From: Chromera velia
Taxonomy: Eukaryota; Sar; Chromeraceae
NCBI GenBank assembly: GCA_018398765.1
Contig: JAHBMJ010001646.1
Span: 1 to 27,893 of the forward strand
Direction: 5' to 3'
DNA: 27,893 nt
The notes under the pieces were generated by a model. It was not told the DNA's origin and searched no databases. It saw only the letters and a program-made list of their open reading frames with translations. Both the position numbers and the translations under genes were made by a program. Positions within the stretch are counted from its first letter, which is position 1, and the number at the start of each line of letters is the position of its first letter. This document shows positions 11,264-20,050 of the stretch, in pieces.

Positions 11264-12101
11264 TTGGTTCGGCAAGGTTATATTAGGTTAAGGGTAGGTT
11301 TAGGGGTCGTTGCCAATGAAGGTTCGGACACAAGGTTACAGAACCTTCATTTTAACATTGTCATCTTTTGAAACCTGCTTAAACCTGCCAATACCAGTAT
11401 TAACATAGTATAAACGAGCCTCAAACTGTTCAAAACAAACTTAAAACTGATAATTTGACTCTTCAAAACTGTTATTGAGACACCTCGTCTCGGCAAGCTA
11501 AGCAGTCATGCATACGGGAAAAACATTGTCAAATTTCGACAAATTTGCGATGGAGCATTCAAGCTGGCAGACAAATGGAATCAGGAACAACAAAGAAAAG
11601 AGTGTGATGGCAATAAAAGATCGAAAGCAGAAAGGCGCTGTGGCTGTTTGAGAGAGCCTTTTTCTCAGCTTTGGTTGAGGGGGGGGTGACGGTGAATAAC
11701 GATGAGCTTGTTTGCGTAGAAAGTCAGTTTAATGATATGATTGAGCATGAAAATGATGAAAAGGATGAAAGCTAAAGGAGAGTTGAGTCATATAGTTTTA
11801 AAATCATGTCTGCTGGTGTTAATGAAGTGATTTGAAGCAGGTTATACCAGGTTACATAAGGTTTAGGTAGGTTAAGTGTTAGGTTATATAACGATATTTT
11901 TACTACTCTTAGAACCCTAAGTGGCAACATGATGAAAACCTTAAATAACCATCATAAATCATGATGCTACAAGTCTTTTTTTAAGTTTATGAAGGTTTTT
12001 TTAGATAAAGAACCACATTGAGCATACTTTTAGATGTCTAGACTGTCTTACATACTTGAAGGGGGGGGTATAAAATTAATTTTTATCATTTTTTTTTTTT
12101 T
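11264..12101. other. Right arm of the hAT-like element with AGGTT/AACCT motif clusters
   Basis: No coding region is visible. The arm carries clusters of AGGTTA, AGGTTTA and TTAGGG-like motifs at about 11274-11310 and 11836-11890, and inverted AACCT copies at about 11372-11388. Repeated short subterminal motifs are typical transposase-binding sites in hAT elements, so this is a plausible role. A poly-G run (about 12061) and a poly-T run (about 12089-12101) precede the right TIR. Confidence 0.45.
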
Positions 12102-12116
12102 AGTGAAATACCCTAG
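12102..12116 (-). repeat. Terminal inverted repeat, right
   Basis: AGTGAAATACCCTAG, the exact complement of 8744-8758. Confidence 0.9.
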
Positions 12117-12124
12117 GAGACGGC
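12117..12124. repeat. Target site duplication, right (GAGACGGC)
   Basis: Exact copy of 8736-8743. Confidence 0.9.
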
Positions 12125-12529
12125 AGAAATTCACAACGTGAAGAAGGCAGACTGAGTGGCTTTTCCAGAAAAACAAAGCAAAGGGAAATCAACAGACGTG
12201 AGAAAGAATAAGACGATACTCTGCCTCGCTTCTCAGTGGTTGTGCAACGGACCTGCACCTACGCACTGACACTCGACTCTTCCTTGCACCTCCATCGACG
12301 TGTAGACAATCTTCACAGCGAGAAGTATAGGGAGAAGGGCCGCCATGTTAGCATCGGGTGACACAAGAATTGGAACGGACTCACGATCATATTCTTGTGG
12401 CAGGCCAGCACTTCACACAAGAGAAACGAGCTCTTCAAGGTCTCAATCAGAACAGAGCACCAGCGATGAATCAACGAACGAAAGCGAATGCGAATCGATC
12501 GAGGTTGCGGCTTGTTAATGGCAATAGAT
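12125..12529. other. Unassigned DNA between the transposon and exon-like copy 2
   Basis: Sequence resembles the low-complexity tract left of the transposon. No gene, RNA or repeat is recognised, apart from weak similarity of its last 30 bases (GGCAATAGATTTAAG) to the flank of exon-like copy 1. Confidence 0.5.
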
Positions 12530-12826
12530 TTAAGCATGACTTCTAGGTAGTCTTCCTATACCTTTGTAGATCAACTCGCCTGAGATCACAATAAGGAAAC
12601 TAAGGCTATAATGGAGCTAAGGTGCGCAGAGCGCAATGGCATATGTATAGTCCATCGGTGAGATCCCTCTGTGGATCGAACCGTTTCCATCTGATCCATT
12701 AAACACGCTGGTCAGGGTTAAAAAGTAATGATAACCCCAAAAAGCATGCACAGCATGAATCCATGTATCTCGGAATAGCTTTCCAGGCCCTAATAATATC
12801 GGCCTGAAATAGTGATCAAAACAACT
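12530..12826 (-). pseudogene. Terminal-exon-like coding block, copy 2, with premature stop
   Basis: Same 297-bp length as 4111-4407 and alignable without a gap. It ends at TAA 12530-12532 and has one in-frame TAG at 12617-12619 where copy 1 has TGG (Trp of CAPWLYY). Other changes include Arg to His near the start, Gly to Ser, and Glu to Lys near the end. On the minus strand the block is preceded by a pyrimidine-rich tract ending TGTCTCCCAG, a good intron acceptor. By hand count about 22 of 23 differences from copy 1 are transitions. Unknown protein; probably a broken duplicate. Confidence 0.55.
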
Positions 12827-12893
12827 GGGAGACAAGCGAATCTAGCAAGCGAATGGCTGGCACTGTCAGCTGAAGGCCAAAAGAAAAGAAGGT
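12827..12893 (+). repeat. Fragment of the 713-bp satellite
   Basis: GGGAGACAAGCGAATCTAGC and the following GCGAATGGCTGGCACTGTC-GCTGAAGGCC text match satellite positions about 1941-2007. The satellite lies on the other side of the exon-like block from its position at copy 1. Confidence 0.85.
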
Positions 12894-13714
12894 TCCCGGA
12901 AGAATGAGACTACAACTCGTTTTGGCGTTCTTAAACATCAGTGTCATTGAACCCGTACCAATTAATTAATTCAGCTGCTGGTTTGTGTGCTGTATAGTAC
13001 CAGGATATATGGCTTATGGATGTTGGACCTGGAGGTCTGCAATGCTGGCTGTCTGCTCAGACTCTGCTGATGTCTGCCTGTTAAGGTTAGACAAATACAT
13101 TAGATGTCCATTGTAGGTGAGTGCCTCCAGTTGATGCATGCATATGGACGCCCGACTTGGAGCATACGTACCCGTGATCCGCAAAAGTTTATGTAAAATG
13201 TGGAAATCTTCTGGGGTCTCTTTGGTTGTTCGGATGTTGTCTCGGAGGGCAAAGCAGACGGACTTACCACATGTACTCTTGAGAGGTGTGTATCTCTATT
13301 TTTGTGATAAAACAACGTAACATTTTTCTGCCGGAATGCGTAGAGGGTCTGAACTAGACAGATACCGAGGCCCTGGGCCCCAGCACATCATCGCATGCCA
13401 ATGGCCAATCCATCGATCCATTGACTTTAAATTCAACACTCGTCATTTCTCTTCACCGTAGAGATGCTATATATTATAATATACACCTTATGCAGAGAAG
13501 CCTACAGATCACGGTCATCCAGGTTATACTCTTGGTTGTTTTGCCGGCAAATCACCAGATCAGTGAAGATCAGCTTGTCTGCTCAGTCTGGTTAGACATT
13601 TCTTGTTGCAGAAACCGCTTCTTTGAAGAGAGTAGCGGAAAGTTTAACGTCCTCCTGCTTTGTACGTCGTACCAGGGCAATCTGTGTGAATAACATCCGA
13701 CTCGAACCTGCACC
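12894..13714 (+). promoter_or_regulatory. Upstream region of the MYND-type gene (putative promoter/5' leader)
   Basis: No separate gene is supported. An open stretch at 13421-13690 is in the same frame as the ATG at 13715 but its sequence is not convincing as protein. A pyrimidine-rich TTTCTTGTTGCAG ending about 13609 resembles an intron acceptor and could end a 5' leader intron. The ATG context is CACC-ATG, a good eukaryotic start context. Role inferred from position only. Confidence 0.3.
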
Positions 13715-13717
13715 ATG

Positions 13718-13722
13718 TCTTG
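13718..13722. repeat. Target site duplication, left (TCTTG)
   Basis: TCTTG directly precedes the 5' LTR and follows the 3' LTR at 15919-15923, the 5-bp length typical of LTR integrases. Confidence 0.9.
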
Positions 13723-13975
13723 TGTGGGCCTGCCACGAGCATCGCGCCGCGCTAGGGCCGCCGCCAACCTTGCAACGCCGCGTGCGCCCAGTCTGAATAA
13801 AGTGACGTCTGACCTTTGCGTGCGAAAGTTGTTCTGTGCCAGTCTCTCGATCATGGTGTTGGCTGGTCTGAATAGTGGATCAACAGACTGACTCTGCTAG
13901 ATCATACCTTAATGTGAGTCTGCCTACGATCTACGCTTATCGTAATTGAGCCTCTAGTACCGTATGCAGCTTATA
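13723..13975 (+). repeat. 5' LTR
   Basis: 253 bp, starting TGTGGGCCTGCC and ending GCAGCTTATA. It contains AATAAA at 13796-13801, a plausible polyadenylation signal placing the R/U5 boundary just downstream. The antisense ORF across it is a GC-rich artefact. Confidence 0.92.
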
Positions 13976-13978
13976 GTC

Positions 13979-13992
13979 TGGTAATACAGAGC
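13979..13992 (+). promoter_or_regulatory. Putative primer binding site
   Basis: TGGTAATACAGAGC starts 3 bp after the 5' LTR. It resembles the initiator-tRNA-Met site TGGTATCAGAGC used by many plant LTR elements, with two extra bases. The exact tRNA is unproven. Confidence 0.5.
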
Positions 13993-14040
13993 TGGTTCGG
14001 CGAAGGGACAAATCTTTGCTCATTCTGATTTTCTTTCTTG

Positions 14041-15546
14041 ATGTCTTTTGAACAGTTCCAGGCAGAAGTAGGTGCGACTCTGCTACAGGTTCAGCAGGGC
14101 CTCACCGCAGTCTAACAGACCCAGCAGCAGCAAGGGCAGATACTGGCAGAACTGCAGCAAAGACAGATGGAGCAAGCTGCTGTGGCAGTCCAGCAGCCGA
14201 TGGATGTACAAGGAGATGGCATGTTATTTGGAGGCGGACAGGGTAGTCTACCTCCTCAGGCGCCTGAAGTTTGAGAACAAGTTCTCAAGACTACACTAAA
14301 GAATCCGGATGTCTTTACAGGAGTGCGGGAGAAAGCGGAAAGGTGGTGCATTGACATGGACGACTGGTTTGTGAATGCTCAGACCGCTCCGGAACGTCAA
14401 CTCGGTCTGGCCAAGTCTTACTTGAGCCCTAAACTCAAGGATTGGTTTGACTTGGTGAAGTTGGAGGACGGCATTGGGTTTCGCGACTGGCCTGCCTTGA
14501 AAGACACATTGCTTCGTCGATACAGAGACAAGCACATCCGCAGGGCAGCAAAGAAGAAGATCGCAATCCTCAAGTGCACTGGAACTGTCAGCGACTACAA
14601 CAACAAGTTCGACGTCAAGGCTATGAAGCTGAAAAAGGCAGGGACGAGTGAGTGAGACCTCTTCAACAGCTACATCGAGGGTTTGCCACCTGCCGTCATG
14701 TTTCAGACCGACAGGTAGGAGCCGCAGACTCTGTAAGAGGCCATGGAGAAGGCCTTAGACAACGAGAGCTGGCTTCAACAGGCATCAGCTCGGGGAGGAA
14801 AGTGGGCCAAAGGGGCAGGACTGATTCCAGGGGGGTCTCCACCGATTAACCCAACTGGACCGGCTCCGATGGAACTCTGTGGGGTGCATCGTGGCATGCC
14901 GCTTTGCGACCCCAGATTGTCCCAGGCCCTGTGGGAGGAAAGATGGAGACGGGGACTTTGCCTCCAGTGTGGTGATCCCAATCACCAGATAAGGCAGTGT
15001 TGGAATGGGTTACGCGGTCCTCCGCAGGCACGCGCTATGTACACATCCCCATTTGGGGGATGGCGGGAACCTCCACAGCAAGCAGCCTAGTTTCGCGAGT
15101 TTCGACGAGAAAGCTCTCCTCCTCACAGATACTATGAGGGGGCTCGATACCTTTCTCCTTCTGGGTCGCCCTTTGCATCGGGGGGGAGGGAGGAGACTCG
15201 TCAGCCAGGCAGGGGGTTCGGAAGCAATGTTCCTTCGGGGAGATAAGGGCGTACCTTCAGCAATACTCCATCGTTTGGTCAGCGAACGTCTTCACTGCCC
15301 CGGGGGTCACAACCAGCGCGTTGGGTGGGACCCAGACGAATGGCGGGAGTGAGAACGATTCCCAGGTGTGGGATGGAGTTGAGAAGACGTATGGTGCACG
15401 GCAGTGCAGTCGAGAATGCCGTATGGAGTGGGGTGCGAATCTGTCAGTTAGAGATGCAGCTTCCTAGACTGTGTGCTCTTTGGCTATCTGCTTCTCAGCC
15501 TGAAGATGCTGAGAGTGATTCCGAAGACGTCGTGTACATATGGTAG
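14041..15546 (+). pseudogene. Gag polyprotein of the LTR element, one frame with seven in-frame stops
   Basis: A frame beginning ATG 14041 (MSFEQFQAEVG) stays open for about 501 codons to TAG 15544-15546 with no indel, but contains TAA 14113, TGA 14272, TGA 14653, TAG 14716, TAA 14734, TAG 15088 and TAA 15244. Domains: a Gln-rich coiled-coil-like N-terminus; a Retrotrans_gag-type capsid region (WFVNAQTAPERQLGLAKSYL, LRRYRDKHIR) at about 14350-14660; a CCHC knuckle CLQCGDPNHQIRQC (C-x2-C-x4-H-x4-C) at about 14959-15000 for RNA binding; and a basic Gly/Ser/Arg/Pro-rich tail. It would form the particle that packages element RNA. TAA 14113 sits in a Gln-rich context. It is either decayed or translated with stop readthrough. 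Confidence 0.75.
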
Positions 15547-15651
15547 AAGAGGCACACTGTGGTGTCGATCGTGGCTTACCGACTTCATTCATGCCTCTAT
15601 GGTTCGATTTTGATGGTCTGAGTGATTGAGCTGAGTGTGGACGTCAGCTTC

Positions 15652-15665
15652 AGAAGGAGGACAGG
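15652..15665 (+). promoter_or_regulatory. Polypurine tract
   Basis: AGAAGGAGGACAGG directly abuts the 3' LTR, where plus-strand DNA synthesis is primed. One C interrupts the purines. Confidence 0.65.
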
Positions 15666-15918
15666 TGTGGGCCTGCCACGAGCGTCGCGCCGCGCTAAGG
15701 CCGCCGCCAACCTCGCAACGCCGCGTGTGTCCAGTCTGAATAAAGTGACGTCTGACCTTTGTGTGCGAAAGTTGTTCTGTGCCAGTCTCTTGATCGTGGT
15801 GTTGGCTGGTCTCAATAGTGGATCAACAGATTGACTCTGCTAGGTCATACCTTAATGTGAGTCTGCCTACGATCTACGCTTATCGTAATTGAGCCTCTAG
15901 TACCGTACGCAGCTTACA
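15666..15918 (+). repeat. 3' LTR
   Basis: 253 bp, aligned without gaps to 13723-13975 and ending CTTACA. It carries AATAAA at the matching position. Confidence 0.92.
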
Positions 15919-15923
15919 TCTTG
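15919..15923. repeat. Target site duplication, right (TCTTG)
   Basis: Exact copy of 13718-13722. The next bases continue the MYND-gene frame. Confidence 0.9.
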
Positions 15924-16971
15924 GCTGTCGAACAAATTCGTCCAAGATGCAAGCATCTAAGCAAAGATGCCTGGCATGAACGTGAGAGACATAGAAAAGT
16001 CTATGAAGGCGGTTAGTGAGTGGGTTGAGAAGAACTGTACATCTTCAAAACCCCTCTGTAGTCTTTTTTGGTTCCCCGAGCAAGACTTTTTCAAGGTGGT
16101 GTGCGAGACTGAAAGCTGCGTCCATTCGCTTCCTGCGTATGAGATCGGTGTTGCCCACTGGAGTATGGAGACTTTCAAGAAACTGTCCCTCCTCAAGTAT
16201 GGAAAAAGAGAGATCCATCAGATGAAGCGCGACTATTAAGTGCTCTGTCTGACTATGATTGCCTCCTGCAGTAAAAATGAGCAGATCGGTCCTAAGATGG
16301 TCACAGGTAAGGGCGACTCCAACTTTCTTCTTTTCCTCTGTGAAATAGTGAAGAATACAAGTTGCAAAGAGACTGCGCGTATGTCGGTTCGTATACTCGC
16401 GCACTTAGTATATGTATTACGCAGTCCTAATGTGAGACTTCCTGTTTGCAAACGGCTTTTTGAGGAAATGGGCCTCTCTCATGCCCTGCCTCGCCGGTGT
16501 GCTCCTGAATGGAATAAGATCTTTGGGGTGGTGTCAGTTGAGGAGAGAGAGAAGGAGACCGGATCGGTGATAACATTGGCGCGGAAGAAGAAGCAGAAGT
16601 ATATTCTCGATTACCGAATGCACCTAGTTGTACAGGATTTTGCCCGTCTTCTCGGTCGATTGACTGACCCATCTATGATTCATATGGTTGACTGGCACAT
16701 CAACCTGCCAGTGATCCGAGACGCGAAGCTCTGGTGGGATAAACAGGTGGCAAAAAGGAGGTACAAGGATGATGCTCTCGAGCCAATTCAAATGCACACA
16801 GCCAACCTTCTCTTCGATACGCTACCAGATGATTTGAAGAAGTGATACGGATTGGGCAGCCTTGCCTACACTAGGGTAGGAGAGGCCTTGCAGCTCATGA
16901 AGCCGGGGATCGACCACTGCGTAGAGGCGACAGGGTTGAATGATCGGCTCGCATCCGACGGTGTACGTTAG

Positions 16972-17106
16972 TGCAAGACGTGCAAGGTTATGGAATCCCT
17001 GACGAGCAACGTCCGTCTGTCCCACTGCATGGGATGCGACGCCGTCTGGTACTGCTTGAAGGAATGTCAGAAGACGGACGGGAAGGCGGGGCACAAGACT
17101 AAGTGC
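16972..17106 (+). other. MYND zinc finger domain
   Basis: Cys pairs CKTC and CMGC, then WYCLKEC and HKTKC give the C-x2-C / C-x2-C / C-x3-C / H-x3-C ligand series. A TAG codon lies immediately before the first Cys. Confidence 0.8.
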
Positions 17107-17169
17107 GGAAAGAAGGCAGAGAAGGAAGACACCATGCCAAATGAAAGGACAAACTCTCGGCTGAACTAG

Positions 17170-17559
17170 GAAAAGAGGAGAAAAGGGGAGACGGAGGTAG
17201 CTAGCAGAGGCAAGGAACTAGACAGGGAAAGGAGAAGGGGAAAAAACTTCCGAGAAAGTTGGTTTCACTTGCCAAAATTCTAGCCATGCAGAAATTACGG
17301 CCAAGAATCATGGTTACCTTACAGATGATGCTAGATATGATGGCAGCATGTTGGGAGAGACATTGACTTAAAGTTTGTTCCTAGCATCTGGCCTATGCTT
17401 CTTTCATCTCTTCCTTCTGTCCTGGTTACTGCTCTCGCTGCTAGCTCTCTCTCTCATACGACCTTATACTTGACGCTCCTCCATCCGAATGCCTTTTTCG
17501 GCATTTGCTAAGTACTTTCTATCCCTCAGTCATGACCAGCGCACTGCTTACTCCTCCTT
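17170..17559. other. No gene recognised
   Basis: 3' flank of the MYND gene followed by C/T-rich sequence. The MYND frame stays open for another 39 codons after 17169 up to TAG at about 17284, so the true end would be uncertain if stops are read through. Confidence 0.5.
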
Positions 17560-17899
17560 CCTCCCAGCCCTCCCTCTGTACTCCTCTGATTCCCCGAATG
17601 TACGCGCTTGCCGCTTTCAAGTGGGCAATCTACAGTCGGGCTCGGATCCGGCCGTACGTTTTGCTTACGTGTTGCCCCCATTTCTCACTCAATCGCTCTG
17701 TCACCCTCTTTAAGAACATCTTAGCCTCCCCTTCTATCGTCCCGTCGACTGCACTCACGAGTGGGGTGAAGTCGCACCCTCTGTTCACGCTTGCCTGCCC
17801 ATGTTTCCTCTTCTTTTCTTCTGCTGCTGCTTTGAGGGCTTGAGTCCAGGTCACCTTCTCAATGTTGGGTAAAGGAGGAAAACCAAAGAAAAGACCAGA
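17560..17899 (-). pseudogene. C-terminal fragment of a retroelement polymerase-type protein
   Basis: On the minus strand a frame from about 17899 reads [19 protein letters not shown], then [25 protein letters not shown], and RARL followed by TAG (17630-17632) and [16 protein letters not shown]. The order F-x-PL-x4-DG ... FLKR ... LS-x-KW ... RARL-x-IA ... IRG is, from memory, the conserved tail found after the reverse transcriptase in several retroelement families. The reverse transcriptase itself is absent, and upstream sequence becomes unrelated AT-rich DNA at about 17900. The family is uncertain. Two overlapping plus-strand ORFs (17489-17843) are shadows. Confidence 0.4.
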
Positions 17900-19609
17900 G
17901 AAAGGATGTGGTCATAATAATTTTATGATATTTGAATCATATATTTTATCGAAATCTATCTATTGAATACAAATTATACGATTCTATTTCAAATTAATAG
18001 CAGATTTACTTTGATTGACTATGATTCTCTGACTAAAAACTGTAAACATTTGTAGGTCTAACAGTAATTAAGCTATGCGAATCTAAAGAAAAATTTAGGT
18101 AGAAATATCAAATTAAATCATTAATTGATTATACCAATCCTGTAGGATTATACAATCACTTTTTTCAAAATGTTTTGTTACATATTGTTTTGTTACACAT
18201 TTTAATAGAATTTTGATAAATGAATTAGTACACACTTTAGTGTGCAGTAATTCAAACTATCACTTTTAGGAATACATTAAATACACACTTTAGTGTGCAT
18301 TAATTCAAACTATCACTTTTAGGAATACATTATTACATACTTCAGTATGTATTAATTCCATGTTTCATTTTTGTCTTCTTCTTCTTGTTCAGGACGGTTT
18401 GAGGGTACTGCTTTTGGAGCAATGCTGTCGTCAGCAACGCAACAGGGAGAACTTTTGAGCACTAGAGGCAAGGGTAAAAAGAGCAGAGACGGGAGCTGCA
18501 GGGAGGGTGCCATGAGAGAAACGGTGGATTTGTTTAGAATTATTGCACACTAATTGTTACATAGAGTTAGTAAATGCCGTAGGTGATAAATACCATTATC
18601 AACACTAAATGTATAAATGGCACTAATTGACAACGACATTTATGTTTTAATACAGTGCCAACATTTCATAGTTTGCCTAGACCAACACTGTTAATCTTCG
18701 ATAAAAGTATACCAAAGGTGTCAAACTAGATCAAACCATGATCAAACCTATGACTTTCCTTTTGACTTCTAGTTTTAACTTTCTTAAATTTTTGAATTCT
18801 GGAAGTATATCTTAACTGACATTGTCACCACGACCTATTTATCAATGCAAATTATCATCAAGTGACTCAGTGTAACTGAGTAAAATCGATCTAAATCGGT
18901 GACAGAGCTGCACCGTACAGACTAAAGAAATCACTGAAAAAAGGAGAGATGATTTAGATATAGATTAAGTATACGATCTAGGGTATGACACTCTGCAGAC
19001 ACTTTACAATACACAAAGAGTTTTAGCAGCAAGAACTGCATTTGATGCATTTATTTTCACCCGTTCACATCTTTTTTTGAAAAGAAAACATCTTGATATA
19101 CAAAAAAAACACGTTTTCAGGGTGATTCAAAAGAAAGGGGGGGGGTTCTGCATGGTTACAAGTCGGGTGCTAATATTAGTTCCAGCTCTTCATACGATGG
19201 TGGTTTTTGAACCGATAAACTCATAATGAGAACTTCTGGAACTCATCTGAACCATTAAGAACCAAAGCAATTCTTGATTCCATAAAGTTTTTCATGCAAA
19301 AAAACTTAAAACAAAATGAAATAAATATAATGAAAGGTCTTATCATTTGGTTCAGGGAGGGGGTGTTTTGGTTCCTGAACCGCCAGAACCGGCAAATCAG
19401 AACTTTTGTTGGCACCAACATGTTTTTCAGTGTTTTCAGGTCAAAATCGTTCAAAAACTGGTAGACTTTTCATCTTTATTTGGTTTGACAGATTGCCCGA
19501 TGAAGGATAAAAATGGATGAAAAGCTCACAATGAACTCTTCGATCAATCATTGTATATTGATATACACATGCAGTATGAGAGAGACATCTCAATCGATCC
19601 GGCCGGATT
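17900..19609. other. AT-rich intergenic DNA, no gene
   Basis: No coding region is supported. It holds a short palindromic tandem repeat (18230-18351), a GAACC/GGTTC-rich patch at about 19200-19400 that may be a miniature transposon remnant, and a nine-base G run near 19137. The 77-codon minus ORF at 19221-19454 overlaps that patch and lacks any motif. Confidence 0.5.
18230..18351. repeat. 52-53 bp tandem repeat with hairpin cores
   Basis: Palindromes ACACACTTTAGTGTGC at 18230 and 18283 and the related ACATACTTCAGTATGT at 18335 are separated by TAATTCAAACTATCACTTTT-type spacers. A similar hairpin, TTATACACTTTTATGTGTAA, occurs near 26072. Confidence 0.8.
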
Positions 19610-19617
19610 GAAAAATT
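19610..19617. repeat. Target site duplication, left (GAAAAATT)
   Basis: GAAAAATT abuts the left TIR and is repeated at 25819-25826. Confidence 0.75.
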
Positions 19618-19637
19618 TACATAGTATGGTTAGGAGT
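19618..19637 (+). repeat. Terminal inverted repeat, left (second element)
   Basis: TACATAGTATGGTTAGGAGT; pairs with 25799-25818 with two mismatches. Confidence 0.75.
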
Positions 19638-19915
19638 TATTACTAGCCCTCTTTAGCCAGTAGCGAGTTACCATCAGTTTAGTAACCATGAGATGGTAAC
19701 CAGCGGACTTGAAGGCGTGTACCACTAGTACTATTACTATGGTAGTTCAAGGAAAAACTCTGATAAAAACAGTTACTAGACCTATTTTAGTGAGTTCTAT
19801 TTTAGTTTTGGTGAGTACAGAACTTTTAGAGCAAATATTACACTGACCATTCACTGACAAAGACATTAAGTTCAGTAGAGACTTGCTAAAAGCAATAATT
19901 AAGTCTTTTTAGGAG

Positions 19916-19989
19916 GATCTAGCCGTTTCTCTATTACTAGGCATGCATGGCCCCGGTAAGTTAGTCCGGAAAAGCAACATAAATCAACT
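19916..19989 (-). repeat. 3' terminal repeat of the copia element (short LTR)
   Basis: 74 bp; on the minus strand it starts about AGTTGATTTATG and ends GGCTAGATC. Matches 25387-25462. Confidence 0.8.
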
Positions 19990-19999
19990 CCCCCCCTGC
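19988..19999 (-). promoter_or_regulatory. Polypurine tract of the copia element
   Basis: On the minus strand GCAGGGGGGGAG leads directly into the 3' terminal repeat. Confidence 0.6.
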
Positions 20000-20050
20000 A
20001 GCTTACGAACAGAAAGATGTACCGATCGGCCAGGCAACATCTGGATCCTT

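Larger units (their letters stand above)
8744..12116. mobile_element. hAT-like non-autonomous DNA transposon carrying a gene fragment
   Basis: The element is 3373 bp and is bounded by perfect 15-bp inverted repeats (CTAGGGTATTTCACT at 8744-8758, its complement at 12102-12116) and an exact 8-bp duplication, GAGACGGC. TIR and duplication length fit the hAT superfamily. I find no transposase domain in any frame, so it would need a helper in trans. Near its left end lies a 106-bp segment that recurs at 11158-11263, and between the two copies sits a protein-coding fragment (8882-10576) plus about 580 bp of flank. Without that segment and one repeat copy the element would be about 1 kb. Both duplication copies are identical, as are the TIRs, which suggests a fairly recent insertion. 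Confidence 0.85.
13723..15918 (+). mobile_element. Gag-only LTR retroelement (TR-GAG-like), 2196 bp
   Basis: Two 253-bp LTRs (13723-13975 and 15666-15918) begin TGTGGGCC; the 3' copy ends CA and the 5' copy TA. They are flanked by exact TCTTG duplications. The 1690-bp interior contains a tRNA-like primer site, a gag frame with a CCHC knuckle and a polypurine tract, but no protease, reverse transcriptase or integrase. This is the layout of the terminal-repeat gag-only elements described in plants, which depend on another element's Pol. The LTRs differ at about 13 of 253 positions (about 5%), 12 of them transitions, with no indel, so the insertion is not recent. Confidence 0.88.
13715..17169 (+). 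pseudogene. MYND zinc-finger protein gene, split by an LTR element and carrying four in-frame stops
   Basis: Removing the inserted element and one TCTTG copy, ATG at 13715 runs in frame into 15924 and on to TAG at 17167-17169, about 400 codons. In-frame stops are TAA 15958, TAA 16237, TGA 16843 and TAG 16969; no frameshift is needed. A later in-frame Met at 15967 (MPGMNVRDIEK) is an alternative start. The C-terminus has a clear MYND finger at about 16972-17106: CKTC, HCMGC, WYCLKECQ and a final HKTKC supply the zinc ligands in the family order. MYND fingers bind short proline-rich partner motifs and occur in regulators and SET methyltransferases; no SET domain is visible. The N-terminal 330 residues (FWFPEQDFFKVV, RMSVRILAHLVYVL) are unrecognised. 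Insertion plus stops indicates a pseudogene unless stops are decoded. Confidence 0.65.

Noticed and set aside
13421-13693. 90-codon ORF in frame with the MYND gene's ATG
   Set aside because: Ends at TAA before the ATG and has no recognisable motif; kept only as a possible leader region.
15163-15200. Apparent frameshift at the G run in the gag tail
   Set aside because: Recounting the bases showed the gag frame continues unbroken through the run.
18230-18351. Possible CRISPR-like array of palindromic repeats
   Set aside because: Only about 2.3 units, and spacers are as conserved as the palindromes; this is a eukaryotic tandem repeat.
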